Counted from the first letter of the stretch, positions 1-8,419 are shown. The stretch is 34,969 nt of DNA from JAZKFR01 sp040386295 (GCA_040386295.1 JAZKFR010000143.1:1-34969); one strand, 5' to 3'. Numbers and translations are program-made. The notes: generated by a model not told the origin, from the sequence alone.

Positions 1-2
1 GT

Positions 3-1793
3 GCCTCGCCCGCGCTGAAGAACTTTTCTTGGGCTGCTTTGAGTCCGGCAGAGCAAGAATGGTTTAGTAAAAAATGCACGGGCGCGACGCAGCTGAGTCA
101 GTGCACCAGCGCGCTGAATGATGTTCAGCGCGGCTTAATCGAGAACGGTGAAGTCATGCTCAACTATCTGCGTGGGCAGCAGGAGATGCAAACGACGCTG
201 GATACGCTAAATAATCCGCTGATGCGCGTTCGTGACCACACCTTGGGCGACGTGGTTAACGCCAAAGCAACCTATGTGCGGGATTCGCGCCGGGCGTATC
301 TGGACGCGGGTTACGCTGCGTTTAGGGTCACGCAAGCGAGCCGAGCAGCCAGCCTATACGTCGCGGCAAACGACGGTATGTTGCACGCTTTTAAAGCAGA
401 TGCTGAGAACGATGCCGGAACCGAGCTGTGGGCTTATGTGCCGCGCCAAGTGATGCCGGATCTATGGCAATTGGCCGATAACGCCTACGGTCTGCATCAT
501 CGCTATTTCGTGGATGGTTCGCCAACGATAGGCGATGTGGCGCTCGATGGGGTATGGAAAACCATCTTGGTTGCGGGCTTAAATAAAGGTGGGCGCGGTT
601 TTTACGCGCTGGATGTGACCGATCCCAATCGGCCGCAGGCGCTGTGGGAGTTTTGTGCCGAAGCAGAGCGCTGCGCGTTGCAAGACGATAACTTGGGCTA
701 TAGCTATGCTGACCCGATCATCACCAAGCGGCCTAGCGACGGGAAGTGGGTTGTGTTGGTTACTTCTGGGTACAACAACAATGTTGTGCCTGGGAACAAT
801 GCGGCGACGGGCGATGGCAAAGGCTATCTATATGTTCTAGACGCCAACACCGGCAGACTGTTAGAAAAAATCAGTACGGACGTGGGTGATACGACGACGC
901 CCTCGGGCTTGAGCAAGATCAGCGCCTGGGTGGAAAACGCGCAGACAGATAACACCACGCTACGTGTTTATGGGGGCGATTACCTAGGCAATCTATGGCG
1001 TTTTGATTTGCCGAGAGAAGTCGGTTCGACCATCACCGTAAAGCGCTTGGCGCGGCTGACTGACCCAAGCAATCTGGCTCAGCCCATCACCTCAGCGCCT
1101 GAATTAGGGCGCTGCGAAAGCAAGGACATGGTCTACATCGGCAGCGGCAGCTATTTGGGCGATTCTGACGTGAGCAATGCGCAGACTCAAACTATTTATG
1201 CCATTAAGGATACGGGCACAGAGCTCGGGGTGCTGCGCCCTGATTCGAATGCTGCCGCCAGTTCTGGCGATATGTTGCAGCGAACTTTGACGCCGTTTGT
1301 GGGGTCGGACGGTAGGGCAACCGGTGAGCTAATCATCAGCAATAACAGCACTGATCTGGATTTGGCTACGCGTAGGGGGTGGTTTATGGATCTTGATCAG
1401 CATCGAGAGGGTCTTGATGAGCAAACGGGTCAAACCATCGATTTGCCCGGTGAGCGCGTTAACATGCTTAGTCTGCCAGTGCAGTTAGTGCGTAATACTT
1501 TGGTTGCCGTGACGAATCAACCGGCCGCTGCGGTCAATGCATGTCAAATCGGCGGCGTTAGTTACCAATACAACATTTCTGCTTGTACCGGCGGCGCGGT
1601 TAACGGGGTGCTTCACGGTGTGGTTGGAACCAAGCTTGCTGATGCGATTGTGGTCGGTTCTTTGATTGTCATGTTGCCTAGCGGGAAATTCAAACTGATT
1701 AGCACACTCGCTGGCGGCACGCAGAAGACGACGGATGTACCTATAGATTCTGGTGGTGCCCGCCGCGTCTCCTGGCGTGAGCTGACGCAGTGA
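3..1793 (+). CDS. pilY1: PilY1/PilC-type type IV pilus tip adhesin, C-terminal part (5' end outside window)
   Basis: The reading frame is already open at the first complete codon (position 3), so this is the C-terminal part of a larger protein. It carries the PilY1/PilC beta-propeller hallmarks: a YVAANDGMLHAF motif, then FVDGSPTIGDV, GGRGFYALDVTDP, YLYVLDANTGRLL and YGGDYLGNLWRFDL, which are repeated blade-type elements. In the family this domain sits at the pilus tip or outer surface and controls type IV pilus extension, retraction and adhesion, usually with minor pilins encoded just upstream. The stretch before GNLWRFDL, where PilY1 proteins have a short Asp-rich calcium loop, has few acidic residues here. 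Family assignment is firm; retention of calcium control is doubtful. Confidence 0.88.
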   Translation, partial: ASPALKNFSWAALSPAEQEWFSKKCTGATQLSQCTSALNDVQRGLIENGEVMLNYLRGQQEMQTTLDTLNNPLMRVRDHTLGDVVNAKATYVRDSRRAYLDAGYAAFRVTQASRAASLYVAANDGMLHAFKADAENDAGTELWAYVPRQVMPDLWQLADNAYGLHHRYFVDGSPTIGDVALDGVWKTILVAGLNKGGRGFYALDVTDPNRPQALWEFCAEAERCALQDDNLGYSYADPIITKRPSDGKWVVLVTSGYNNNVVPGNNAATGDGKGYLYVLDANTGRLLEKISTDVGDTTTPSGLSKISAWVENAQTDNTTLRVYGGDYLGNLWRFDLPREVGSTITVKRLARLTDPSNLAQPITSAPELGRCESKDMVYIGSGSYLGDSDVSNAQTQTIYAIKDTGTELGVLRPDSNAAASSGDMLQRTLTPFVGSDGRATGELIISNNSTDLDLATRRGWFMDLDQHREGLDEQTGQTIDLPGERVNMLSLPVQLVRNTLVAVTNQPAAAVNACQIGGVSYQYNISACTGGAVNGVLHGVVGTKLADAIVVGSLIVMLPSGKFKLISTLAGGTQKTTDVPIDSGGARRVSWRELTQ

Positions 1794-1804
1794 GCTGTAG
1801 ATGA

Positions 1805-2467
1805 ATGCGTCTGGAAATGCGCCTGCGCCACCGAATCGAGGGGATGCCGCCATGCTTTGTTCTGGCTGTGGCGTGCATTGCTTCTTTGCTTGCACACTTT
1901 TGTCTGTTGCTTTACCTCGAGCTGTTCGCTCCGGGGCGCGTGCGTTCGCCTAGGCAAGCTTTGCCGGTGAGCGTGACCTTGAGCGCGCGCGCTGCGCAGG
2001 GTGAGCGGATTCCGCACGCAAGCCCGCCGCCAGTTCATGTTAAGTCCACGTTGCTGGTGCCCACTGTCTCTGCTCTGCCGGGTGCTTTGTCTGAGCCGGC
2101 GCCAGCGCAAGAAATGAGCGTCGTCATTCCGCAGTTTTTTGCTGTTGAGTACTACCCTCTCGATCAGCTCAGCAGTCGTCCTGAATTGATCGATAGCGTT
2201 GATTTGAGTATGCCCTTTCCGCAAGAGCCGCCGGGCGAGAAACGTGTTTTGGCTGCTTTGTTTATTAACGAGTTGGGGATCGTTGATCGCATGGAAATGC
2301 TGCCTAATGATTTGCATCCTGAGTCGATTGAGCAGCTGAAAACGATTTTTCTTAACGCGCGTTTTCAGCCGGGTGAAATTGCCGGGGTTTGGGTGAAAAG
2401 TCAGATGCTGATCGAAATTAACATCGGTGCCATGACAGACAGCACGCTTGAGCGTGGTTTCATGTAG
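1805..2467 (+). CDS. TonB-like energy transducer-type protein (small, single membrane anchor)
   Basis: A 220-residue protein with a basic N-terminus, one hydrophobic segment at about residues 17-41, a Pro/Ala-rich periplasmic linker at about 45-105, and a C-terminal region (about 145-215) whose pattern resembles a TonB C-terminal domain: VLAALFINELGIVDRMEML followed by an amphipathic helix, then FLNARFQPGEIAGVWVKSQM. That arrangement (anchor, proline-rich spacer, small alpha/beta domain) is typical of TonB-like proteins of Burkholderiales. It begins 11 bases after the pilus gene and has no clear Shine-Dalgarno; the Met at 1817 is an alternative start. No ExbB/ExbD genes are near, so coupling to proton motive force is unproven. 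Function is inferred from architecture only. Confidence 0.6.
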   Translation: MRLEMRLRHRIEGMPPCFVLAVACIASLLAHFCLLLYLELFAPGRVRSPRQALPVSVTLSARAAQGERIPHASPPPVHVKSTLLVPTVSALPGALSEPAPAQEMSVVIPQFFAVEYYPLDQLSSRPELIDSVDLSMPFPQEPPGEKRVLAALFINELGIVDRMEMLPNDLHPESIEQLKTIFLNARFQPGEIAGVWVKSQMLIEINIGAMTDSTLERGFM

Positions 2468-2525
2468 CCATCTCTCCGTTTTGCGCTGGTTTTGCACTAT
2501 GCGGCTGTTTTGGCTGATATTTTTC

Positions 2526-2554
2526 TTGACAAGTGATTGCTGAGTGCATATAGT
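2526..2554 (+). promoter_or_regulatory. Sigma-70 promoter of rplU-rpmA
   Basis: TTGACA (2526-2531) and TATAGT (2549-2554) are separated by exactly 17 bases, a near-perfect housekeeping promoter 40 bases before the rplU start codon. It fits the strong expression expected of ribosomal protein genes. Confidence 0.85.
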
Positions 2555-2594
2555 GCTCGGTCGTTTTGTTTCATTATTTTTTGGAGTCTTCACC

Positions 2595-2930
2595 ATGTAT
2601 GCGGTCATAAAAACCGGGGGCAAGCAGTATCGCGTTGTCGCCGGCGAAAAATTGAAAATAGAACAGATACCGGCAGACATTGGCGCAGAAATCATCCTTG
2701 ACCAGATCCTGATGTTAGGCGAAGGTGAGACGGTGAAAATCGGCGCGCCACTGATCGTTGGGGCATCGATTAAAGCGACGGTTATTGCACAAGGTCGTCA
2801 TGACAAGATCAGAATCTTCAAGATGCGGCGCCGGAAGCACTATCAGAAGCACCAAGGCCATCGCCAAAACTACACTGAAATTCGGATTGATCTGATTGCC
2901 GATGGCGCTGCAAGCGCTGTTTCGGCTTGA
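2595..2930 (+). CDS. rplU: 50S ribosomal protein L21
   Basis: A 111-residue protein starting MYAVIKTGGKQYRV, the universal L21 opening, with the conserved basic IFKMRRRKHYQKHQGHRQ segment near residues 75-92. L21 binds 23S rRNA (domain VI region) and contacts L20 in the large subunit. The frame extends upstream to 2544, but the ATG at 2595 is the correct start: it gives the family N-terminus and has GGAG at 2583 with an eight-base spacer. The last residues (after about 100) are an Ala/Ser tail slightly longer than in E. coli. It is followed after 15 bases by rpmA, the usual pair, under the consensus promoter upstream. Confidence 0.97.
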   Translation: MYAVIKTGGKQYRVVAGEKLKIEQIPADIGAEIILDQILMLGEGETVKIGAPLIVGASIKATVIAQGRHDKIRIFKMRRRKHYQKHQGHRQNYTEIRIDLIADGAASAVSA

Positions 2931-2945
2931 TTGGAGAGCTAACTC

Positions 2946-3209
2946 ATGGCACATAAAAAAGCAGGCGGTAGTTCGCGTAATGGACGCGACTCGGAGTCGA
3001 AACGACTTGGCGTTAAACGTTACGGTGGGCAGCTCGTGCTGGCGGGCAACATTATTGTTCGGCAGCGTGGCACCGAGTTTCATCCCGGCGAAAACGTGGG
3101 CATTGGCAAGGATCACACCTTGTTTGCCTTGATTGAAGGTCGTGTTCAGTTTGCGATTAAAGGTGAGCGGCGTAGACGTACGGTTAGTATTCTCCCGCTA
3201 GCAGCCTGA
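2946..3209 (+). CDS. rpmA: 50S ribosomal protein L27
   Basis: An 87-residue protein with the L27 signature MAHKKAGGSSRNGRDSESK and then GVKRYGGQ. L27 lies at the peptidyl-transferase centre, where its flexible N-terminus helps to place the tRNA acceptor ends. Length and N-terminus match the proteobacterial family, and there is no cleavable N-terminal extension of the Firmicutes type. It is cotranscribed with rplU (15-base gap, GGAGAG ribosome binding site at 2933) and is closed by an intrinsic terminator about 40 bases after its stop. Confidence 0.97.
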   Translation: MAHKKAGGSSRNGRDSESKRLGVKRYGGQLVLAGNIIVRQRGTEFHPGENVGIGKDHTLFALIEGRVQFAIKGERRRRTVSILPLAA

Positions 3210-3251
3210 GCATTTTGTAAGCACGACTGAGTCGGGTCGTGTTTGCTGCAC

Positions 3252-3281
3252 AAAAGCCCTATCGTCACGGTAGGGCTTTTT
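3252..3281 (+). terminator. Rho-independent terminator after rpmA
   Basis: AAAAGCCCTATCG (3252-3264) pairs with CGGTAGGGCTTTT (3268-3280) around a three-base loop, giving a 13-pair stem (one T-G wobble) that ends in a T run. A weaker hairpin, CACGAC/GTCGTG, lies just upstream at 3222-3241. It probably separates rplU-rpmA from obgE. Confidence 0.85.
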
Positions 3282-3463
3282 AGTTGGTGCCTGTTTTTTG
3301 TCGATTTTTGCTTGATTGTTGATGGCCGGGCAATTGTGCAGCGATGCATTGGCCAATCCGCCTTGCCCTGGATTGCCTGGGTTTGCATGACTCGGCGGAG
3401 TCAGCGTCTGATCGACGAAGCAGAACGTGCGGCAATGATCGAGAAAAACCGGAGGGAGCAGAG

Positions 3464-4600
3464 ATGAAATTTATCGACGAGGCAAAGATTTTTACAGCGG
3501 CGGGCGATGGCGGCAATGGCATCGCCTCGTTTCGACGCGAGAAATACGTTCCCTTGGGAGGACCTGACGGGGGGGACGGTGGGCATGGCGGTAGCGTTTA
3601 TGCGCTGGCGGATCGCAATATCAATACCTTGGTTGAGTTTCGTTACACCCGGAAATGTCTAGCACAGCGGGGTGAGAATGGTTCGTCTAGCGATTGCTAC
3701 GGCAAAACGGGCAAAGATATTGTGTTGCGCGTCCCCGTTGGCACGGTGATTACCGACCTCAACAGCCAGGAGGTGGTGGCCGATCTTAACGTCGATGGGA
3801 TGCGCGTATTGTTAGCCAAAGGCGGACGTGGTGGCCTTGGCAACACGCATTTTAAATCCAGCGTGAACCGCGCGCCGCGCCAATGCACTAAGGGCGATCC
3901 GGGCGAAGAGCGCGATCTTAAATTGGAGCTGCGTGTGCTCGCCGATGTGGGGCTGCTCGGGCAGCCGAACGCCGGGAAGAGCACGTTTATCCGCGCTGTC
4001 TCGGCGGCGCGCCCCAAGGTCGCCGACTATCCGTTCACCACCATGCATCCCAATTTGGGCGTGGTGCGCGTCAGCGAGAACAAAAGCTTTGTCATTGCCG
4101 ATATTCCTGGATTGATTGAGGGGGCGGCTGATGGCGCTGGGCTGGGCATTCGTTTTCTCAAGCATTTGGCGCGCACGCGCGTGCTGCTGCATATTGTTGA
4201 TTTGGCGCCACTCGATCCTGAGCACGACCCCGTGCACGACGCGCGTGCCATCGTTAATGAGCTAGTGCAATACAGCCCAGAGTTGGCAGATAAGCCGCGT
4301 TGGTTGATCCTGAATAAATTGGATTTGATTCCTGCCGAGGAGCGTGAGCAACGCGTGGCAGATTTTCTCGCGGCCTATACGCTTGGGCAAACCATGCCGC
4401 CGTGTTTTCGCATTAGTGCGATCAACGGCGAAGGCTGTCGTGAGCTGATCTATAAGCTCTACGATGCGCTCGAACAGTTGGTACCGCCAGCGCCTGCGGT
4501 CGGTAGTGAGCGTAGCGCGCACTTCGACGATGAAGACGACGCTGGCGATGATGACGCCGAAGAGACTGGCGCAGAAATCAGTACCGATAGCGTTTTATGA
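3464..4600 (+). CDS. obgE: Obg family GTPase ObgE/CgtA
   Basis: A 378-residue GTPase. Residues 1-155 are the glycine-rich Obg fold (KFIDEAKIF, GGDGGHGG, GGRGGLGN). The G domain follows, with G1 GQPNAGKST (166-174), G3 DIPGLIEGA and G4 NKLD. Obg acts in late 50S subunit assembly and in stress and growth control. The ATG at 3464 is chosen because it gives the family N-terminus MKFIDEA and has a GGAGGG site 8-13 bases upstream; the longer open frame from 3344 is not supported. The last 25 residues are strongly acidic (HFDDEDDAGDDDAEE), a variable tail seen in many Obg proteins. Its stop overlaps the proB start as ATGA, so the two are translationally coupled. Confidence 0.96.
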   Translation: MKFIDEAKIFTAAGDGGNGIASFRREKYVPLGGPDGGDGGHGGSVYALADRNINTLVEFRYTRKCLAQRGENGSSSDCYGKTGKDIVLRVPVGTVITDLNSQEVVADLNVDGMRVLLAKGGRGGLGNTHFKSSVNRAPRQCTKGDPGEERDLKLELRVLADVGLLGQPNAGKSTFIRAVSAARPKVADYPFTTMHPNLGVVRVSENKSFVIADIPGLIEGAADGAGLGIRFLKHLARTRVLLHIVDLAPLDPEHDPVHDARAIVNELVQYSPELADKPRWLILNKLDLIPAEEREQRVADFLAAYTLGQTMPPCFRISAINGEGCRELIYKLYDALEQLVPPAPAVGSERSAHFDDEDDAGDDDAEETGAEISTDSVL

Positions 4601-5715
4601 GCAGCGTGCACAGGCTGAATGCCCGGCGTTTTATCGTCAAAGTCGGTTCTGCTTTGGTGACGAATAATGGAGCCGGGCTTGATCTTGCCGCGATTAGTGG
4701 CTGGGCGCAGCAGATTGCTGAATTACGCAGCGTCGGTAAAGAGGTGATTCTGGTGTCTTCTGGCGCGATTGCTTGCGGCATGCAGCGCCTCGGTTGGCAC
4801 AAGCGCCCCCAGGCCATCCATCAACTGCAAGCGGCGGCAGCGGTTGGGCAGATGGGACTGGCGCAAATTTATGAGCAGGCTTTTGCGCAACACGGTTTGT
4901 GCACGGCGCAAATTCTGCTGACGCACGACGATCTGGCCGATCGCAAACGCTATCTCAACGCGCGCTCCACCCTCAATACTTTGCTCAAGCTCGGGGTGGT
5001 GCCGATCATCAACGAGAACGACACGGTGGTGACGGATGAGATCAAGTTCGGCGATAACGACACGCTTGGCGCGCTGGTGGCGAATCTCGTCGAGGCTGAT
5101 TGTTTGATTATTCTGACCGACCAACTCGGTTTGTTTACCGCAGATCCTCGCCAAGACGCCAGTGCGACGCTGATCGATCAGGCGCGCGCGGGTGATCCTG
5201 CTTTAGAGAAAATGGCCGGTGGAGTGGGTACGCAATACGGGCGCGGCGGCATGATTACCAAGGTGATCGCGGCCAAACGCGCGGCGCGTAGTGGGGCGCA
5301 TACGGTGATTGCGAGCGGCAGGGTGGCGCAAGTGATTCCGCGCTTGGCTGCGGGTGAAGCAGTTGGTACCTTTTTGCGCGCAGAAACGCCGCCTTTGGCC
5401 GCGCGCAAACAGTGGTTGGCCGACCATTTGCAGCTGACGGGACAGTTATTGCTTGACGCGGGCGCCGTGGACGCTTTGCAAGCGGGCAAGAGTTTGTTGC
5501 CGATTGGCGTCGTTGCGGTGCAGGGGGATTTCGAGCGCGGCGCCGCAGTTGCGTGCCTTGCTCCAAACGGAGCGGAAATTGCACGCGGCTTGGTGAACTA
5601 CGGCAGCGCTGAGGCGCGGCGAATTGCGCGTCACGCCAGTCAAGAAATCGAGAGCCTGCTCGGCTATATAGACGATCAAGAAATGATTCATCGTGACAAT
5701 TTGATCGTGAGCTGA
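4597..5715 (+). CDS. proB: Glutamate 5-kinase
   Basis: A 372-residue protein with an N-terminal amino-acid kinase domain (about 10-260: VKVGSALVTNNGAG, VSSGAIACGM, INENDTV, FGDNDTLGALVA, GGMITKVIAAKRA) and a C-terminal PUA domain (about 280-365). It phosphorylates glutamate to gamma-glutamyl phosphate, the first step of proline synthesis, and is normally feedback-inhibited by proline. Length equals that of E. coli ProB including PUA. It overlaps the obgE stop by four bases (ATGA). proA is not adjacent, as is common in Burkholderiales. Confidence 0.96.
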   Translation: MSSVHRLNARRFIVKVGSALVTNNGAGLDLAAISGWAQQIAELRSVGKEVILVSSGAIACGMQRLGWHKRPQAIHQLQAAAAVGQMGLAQIYEQAFAQHGLCTAQILLTHDDLADRKRYLNARSTLNTLLKLGVVPIINENDTVVTDEIKFGDNDTLGALVANLVEADCLIILTDQLGLFTADPRQDASATLIDQARAGDPALEKMAGGVGTQYGRGGMITKVIAAKRAARSGAHTVIASGRVAQVIPRLAAGEAVGTFLRAETPPLAARKQWLADHLQLTGQLLLDAGAVDALQAGKSLLPIGVVAVQGDFERGAAVACLAPNGAEIARGLVNYGSAEARRIARHASQEIESLLGYIDDQEMIHRDNLIVS

Positions 5716-5770
5716 GCCTGCGCACATGTGCGTTAAAGCTGACACGGTGTGTGCGTTATGGGAGGGCGTA

Positions 5771-6220
5771 GTGACTAGCGAGCAAGGCCAGATGAGGCAG
5801 GCAGCGCATGTCGGCCGCGCGCCTGAGTCGTCGCACCCGGTTTCCGTCGCCTACGTGCTTGCTGTCGTCGAGGCAGAGCTTGATTCTCCTTTGGATGCCT
5901 TGCTACTGCTCGGTGTTCCCCAGCATGAGGCGATGGCCTTGTTGGTCGCTAGCTGGACTGGCCCGAGCACGACTCCTTCACCTACTCCTGCTGTGCATCA
6001 GGCAGAGCAAGGCGTTCCGATTTTTGCCCGGTTGAACAATCAGCGTTGGGTGGCGGTGCTTTATTTGCCTAGAGGACGTTGGGCGGCTTGCAAAATTGTT
6101 CCGGCTAGCCAAGGCGCGCAGTGGGCTGGCGCGCGTAATTGGCTGAAGCGGCACGCGGATGCGGCGGGGCAGCTGCGCTTATTCTCGTTGCAGGCCACCC
6201 TCTTGATTGATGCGCTTTAG
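5771..6220 (+). CDS. Uncharacterised protein downstream of proB
   Basis: An open frame with ordinary codon use that I do not recognise. The GTG at 5771 is preferred: GGAGGG stands at 5761-5766, five bases away from GGAGG, whereas the ATG at 5726 has no ribosome site; this gives 149 residues. There is no signal peptide or membrane helix. The N-terminal half is Leu/Ala-rich and probably helical (VAYVLAVVEAELDSPLDALL). A Pro/Thr-rich hinge near residue 75 leads to a second half with alternating hydrophobics (VPIFARLNNQRWVAVLYL), suggesting a small alpha/beta fold. It follows proB by 55 bases and converges on the ygjP-like gene ten bases later. No function is proposed. Confidence 0.6.
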   Translation: MTSEQGQMRQAAHVGRAPESSHPVSVAYVLAVVEAELDSPLDALLLLGVPQHEAMALLVASWTGPSTTPSPTPAVHQAEQGVPIFARLNNQRWVAVLYLPRGRWAACKIVPASQGAQWAGARNWLKRHADAAGQLRLFSLQATLLIDAL

Positions 6221-6229
6221 CGCTGTGTG

Positions 6230-7141
6230 CTACTGCCAGCTGGGGCAGGCTAGCGCGTGTTGTTTTAGCAGTTGGCGTGCCGCTTGGTAGGCCGGGTAAT
6301 GTTGCGCTACCAGGGCCCAAAAACGTGGGCTATGGTTCATTTCTTTTAGATGCGCTAGCTCGTGTACGACGACATAATCCAGCGCGGCGTAAGGGAAGTG
6401 AATTAAGCGCCAGTTCAAACGAATCCCACTTTTTAAACTGCAGCTACCCCAACGTGTACGCGCCGACGAGAGGCTGAGGCGAGGCAGGGTGCTTAAGCCA
6501 AATTGCGCGGCGTAGTGTTTTAAGCGCGTGGCGAAGATCGCGTAGGCGCGTGCGCGCAGACTTTGTTCGAGCAGCCGTCCGGCGTCGGACTGGGTTGCCA
6601 GGTACAGCGTCAGGCTAGGCTGGTTGTTAGCCGTTGGCGCGTCGCCTAGTTCAGACACTTCGTCTGTTTGCCACAAGGCTTGTCCTGGCCGCTGCCCGCC
6701 ACTGTCTTCTGGCGTAGGGAGGTGCAGACGCACCGTCAGTTCGCCGCCGAGCAGCGGTAAACGAACGCCATCAACAATGCTGAGGCATTCCGCGCGCGCT
6801 TGCGTATGCCAAGCATCGAGCTTGGCAATGATCCATTCGCGGTGTTGCAGCATGCTCGCTTCAACTGCTCTGAACGGGGCGTGTTTGGGTACGCCGACGC
6901 GTAGTCCACGGTGGTCTATCGACAAACGAATGCTGCGTCCACGCGAGGGGCGTAGCGCGTAGGAGATCAGCCGCTCACCGAGGCGAATACTGTGCGTGCT
7001 CGTTTCTTCTATGCGCTGGCTCATGCTGGTGATGAATTCATTGTGCTTCGACGCTGGATTGCTCTTGCCGATGGCAGCTCGGTTGCAACTCGGTTGCAGC
7101 AGATTGAAATTAGCCCGGCTGGCTTGTGTTTGCAGCGGCAT
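6230..7141 (-). CDS. YgjP-like (DUF45/WLM-type) zinc metallopeptidase
   Basis: The protein carries VVHELAHLKEMNHSPRFW near its C-terminus: HExxH plus a further His in NHSPRFW, the gluzincin-like zinc site of the YgjP/DUF45 family. Other family landmarks are TRWGSCS followed by IRLNWRLIHFP. The longest frame has 303 residues, but the family normally begins near RLGERLISYALRPS, so the ATG at 7024 (264 residues) is a realistic start; neither start has a clear ribosome site. With the 7141 start it overlaps the end of plsC by 32 bases. It is last in the glyQ-glyS-gmhB-plsC-ygjP cluster typical of Burkholderiales. The physiological substrate is unknown. Confidence 0.85.
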   Translation of the reverse strand: MPLQTQASRANFNLLQPSCNRAAIGKSNPASKHNEFITSMSQRIEETSTHSIRLGERLISYALRPSRGRSIRLSIDHRGLRVGVPKHAPFRAVEASMLQHREWIIAKLDAWHTQARAECLSIVDGVRLPLLGGELTVRLHLPTPEDSGGQRPGQALWQTDEVSELGDAPTANNQPSLTLYLATQSDAGRLLEQSLRARAYAIFATRLKHYAAQFGLSTLPRLSLSSARTRWGSCSLKSGIRLNWRLIHFPYAALDYVVVHELAHLKEMNHSPRFWALVAQHYPAYQAARQLLKQHALACPSWQ

Positions 7142-7856
7142 AACGGTGCGGCGATATTCTGCGCATTTCCGTTTCTATCCACTGTTCGGCCAGCGCGTTG
7201 AGCTCGGTTTCGTCTTTGCCATGGGGGTCGATGGGTGGGCCGATGCTGACGGTGATTAGTCCTGCTCGTTTCAGGAAGGCGTTTTTTCCCCACAGTTCGC
7301 CGGCGTCGTGCGCTACGGGCACGATCAGCCTTCCGCTTTGGCTGGACAAATGTGCGCCGCCGGATTTATAGCGCCGCGTTGTACCGGGCGCGACCCGTGT
7401 GCCTTCGGGGAAAATCACCACCCAATAGCCTGCGTCAAGCCGTTCTTTGCCTTGATCCGTCACTTGTTTGAGCGCGGCCTTGCCTGAGCTGCGATCGATC
7501 GCGATCATCTTCATTGCAGTAAGACCCCAGCCAAAGAAAGGGACCTTCAGCAATGCGCTTTTTAGGACAAAAACCAAGGGTGGAAAAATCGCTTGTAAGG
7601 CGACGGTTTCCCAGGCTGATTGGTGTTTGGCCAGAATGATCGAAGCGCTCTTGGGAATGTTTTCTTGCCCTAAGACTTGGTAACGAATGCCGAGCACGTA
7701 GCGACTGAGCGTCATAAAGCCGCATCGCCACAGTGCGATCAGGGCGTAACGTGCGCGCAACGGTAGCGCCACCGCCAAGACGACGAGGATGCCGAAAGGT
7801 ACGGTGAGTAAACAAGCCAGGAGAAGGAAGAGACTGGAGCGGATAAAACAGATCAT
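7110..7856 (-). CDS. plsC: 1-acyl-sn-glycerol-3-phosphate acyltransferase
   Basis: A 248-residue membrane-bound acyltransferase. It has an N-terminal hydrophobic segment (about 5-33), motif I AKHQSAWETVAL (His78) and motif III FPEGTRVAPG. It transfers an acyl chain to lysophosphatidic acid to make phosphatidic acid, at the inner membrane. Motif I reads H-x4-E rather than the textbook H-x4-D; I recall similar KHQSAWET forms in related betaproteobacteria, so I do not read this as inactivation. It lies between gmhB (29-base gap) and the ygjP-like gene, and so next to lipopolysaccharide-core and lipid functions. Confidence 0.93.
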   Translation of the reverse strand: MICFIRSSLFLLLACLLTVPFGILVVLAVALPLRARYALIALWRCGFMTLSRYVLGIRYQVLGQENIPKSASIILAKHQSAWETVALQAIFPPLVFVLKSALLKVPFFGWGLTAMKMIAIDRSSGKAALKQVTDQGKERLDAGYWVVIFPEGTRVAPGTTRRYKSGGAHLSSQSGRLIVPVAHDAGELWGKNAFLKRAGLITVSIGPPIDPHGKDETELNALAEQWIETEMRRISPHRYAAANTSQPG

Positions 7857-7885
7857 GGATTTTTTTCTATGGCGGCGGCGTTGGG

Positions 7886-8419
7886 TTATTGCAAAAGATC
7901 ATCGACAGCCGCGCTGAGCGAGGCAAACACCAAAGTGCCGTTCGGTAAATTGCCTTCGCTTTGCGTCATGAGTCCTTTCCCGGTCAGGACCAAAATAGGT
8001 CGGGCGCCGGCTGTTGCGGCGGCTTGTAAGTCGCGCAAAGAGTCACCAATCGCGGGCGTACCGGCCAAATCTATGTTGAAACAGTGGGCGATCCGCTCAA
8101 ACATGCCCGCTTTGGGTTTACGGCAACTGCATTTTGAATCGGCGGGGTGTGGGCAATAAAAAATGGCGTCAATGCGCCCGCCAACCAGCTGTACTGCGCG
8201 GTGCATTTTGTCGTGAATGGCGTTGAGCGTATCCATGTCGAACAGGCCGCGACCAATACCCGATTGATTGGTTGCCACAACGACGCGATAGCCTGCTTGA
8301 TTGAGGCGGGCGATGGCTTCCAAACTGCCGGGAATGGGCTTCCATTCGGCTGGCGATTTGATGAACTGCGCTGAATCAGCGTTGATCACGCCGTCACGGT
8401 CGAGGATTACGAGTTTCAT
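7886..8419 (-). CDS. gmhB: D-glycero-beta-D-manno-heptose-1,7-bisphosphate 7-phosphatase
   Basis: A 177-residue HAD-superfamily phosphatase. DRDGVIN at residues 7-13 supplies the nucleophile Asp7 and acid/base Asp9, TNQSG (50-54) is motif II, and the zinc loop CPHPADSKCSCRKP (Cys89, His91, Cys97, Cys99) marks the GmhB group of histidinol-phosphatase-like enzymes. It removes the 7-phosphate of heptose bisphosphate on the way to ADP-heptose for the lipopolysaccharide inner core. Length matches the family. It sits 17 bases after the glyS stop in the same direction, and the start is fixed by MKLVILDRDG. Confidence 0.95.
   Translation of the reverse strand: MKLVILDRDGVINADSAQFIKSPAEWKPIPGSLEAIARLNQAGYRVVVATNQSGIGRGLFDMDTLNAIHDKMHRAVQLVGGRIDAIFYCPHPADSKCSCRKPKAGMFERIAHCFNIDLAGTPAIGDSLRDLQAAATAGARPILVLTGKGLMTQSEGNLPNGTLVFASLSAAVDDLLQ

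Noticed and set aside
1613..2695. 360-residue open frame on the minus strand
   Set aside because: It lies antisense to the end of pilY1, the TonB-like gene and the rplU start, has a composition unlike a folded protein (many His/Arg/Gln/Asn) and no ribosome site; it is a shadow frame.
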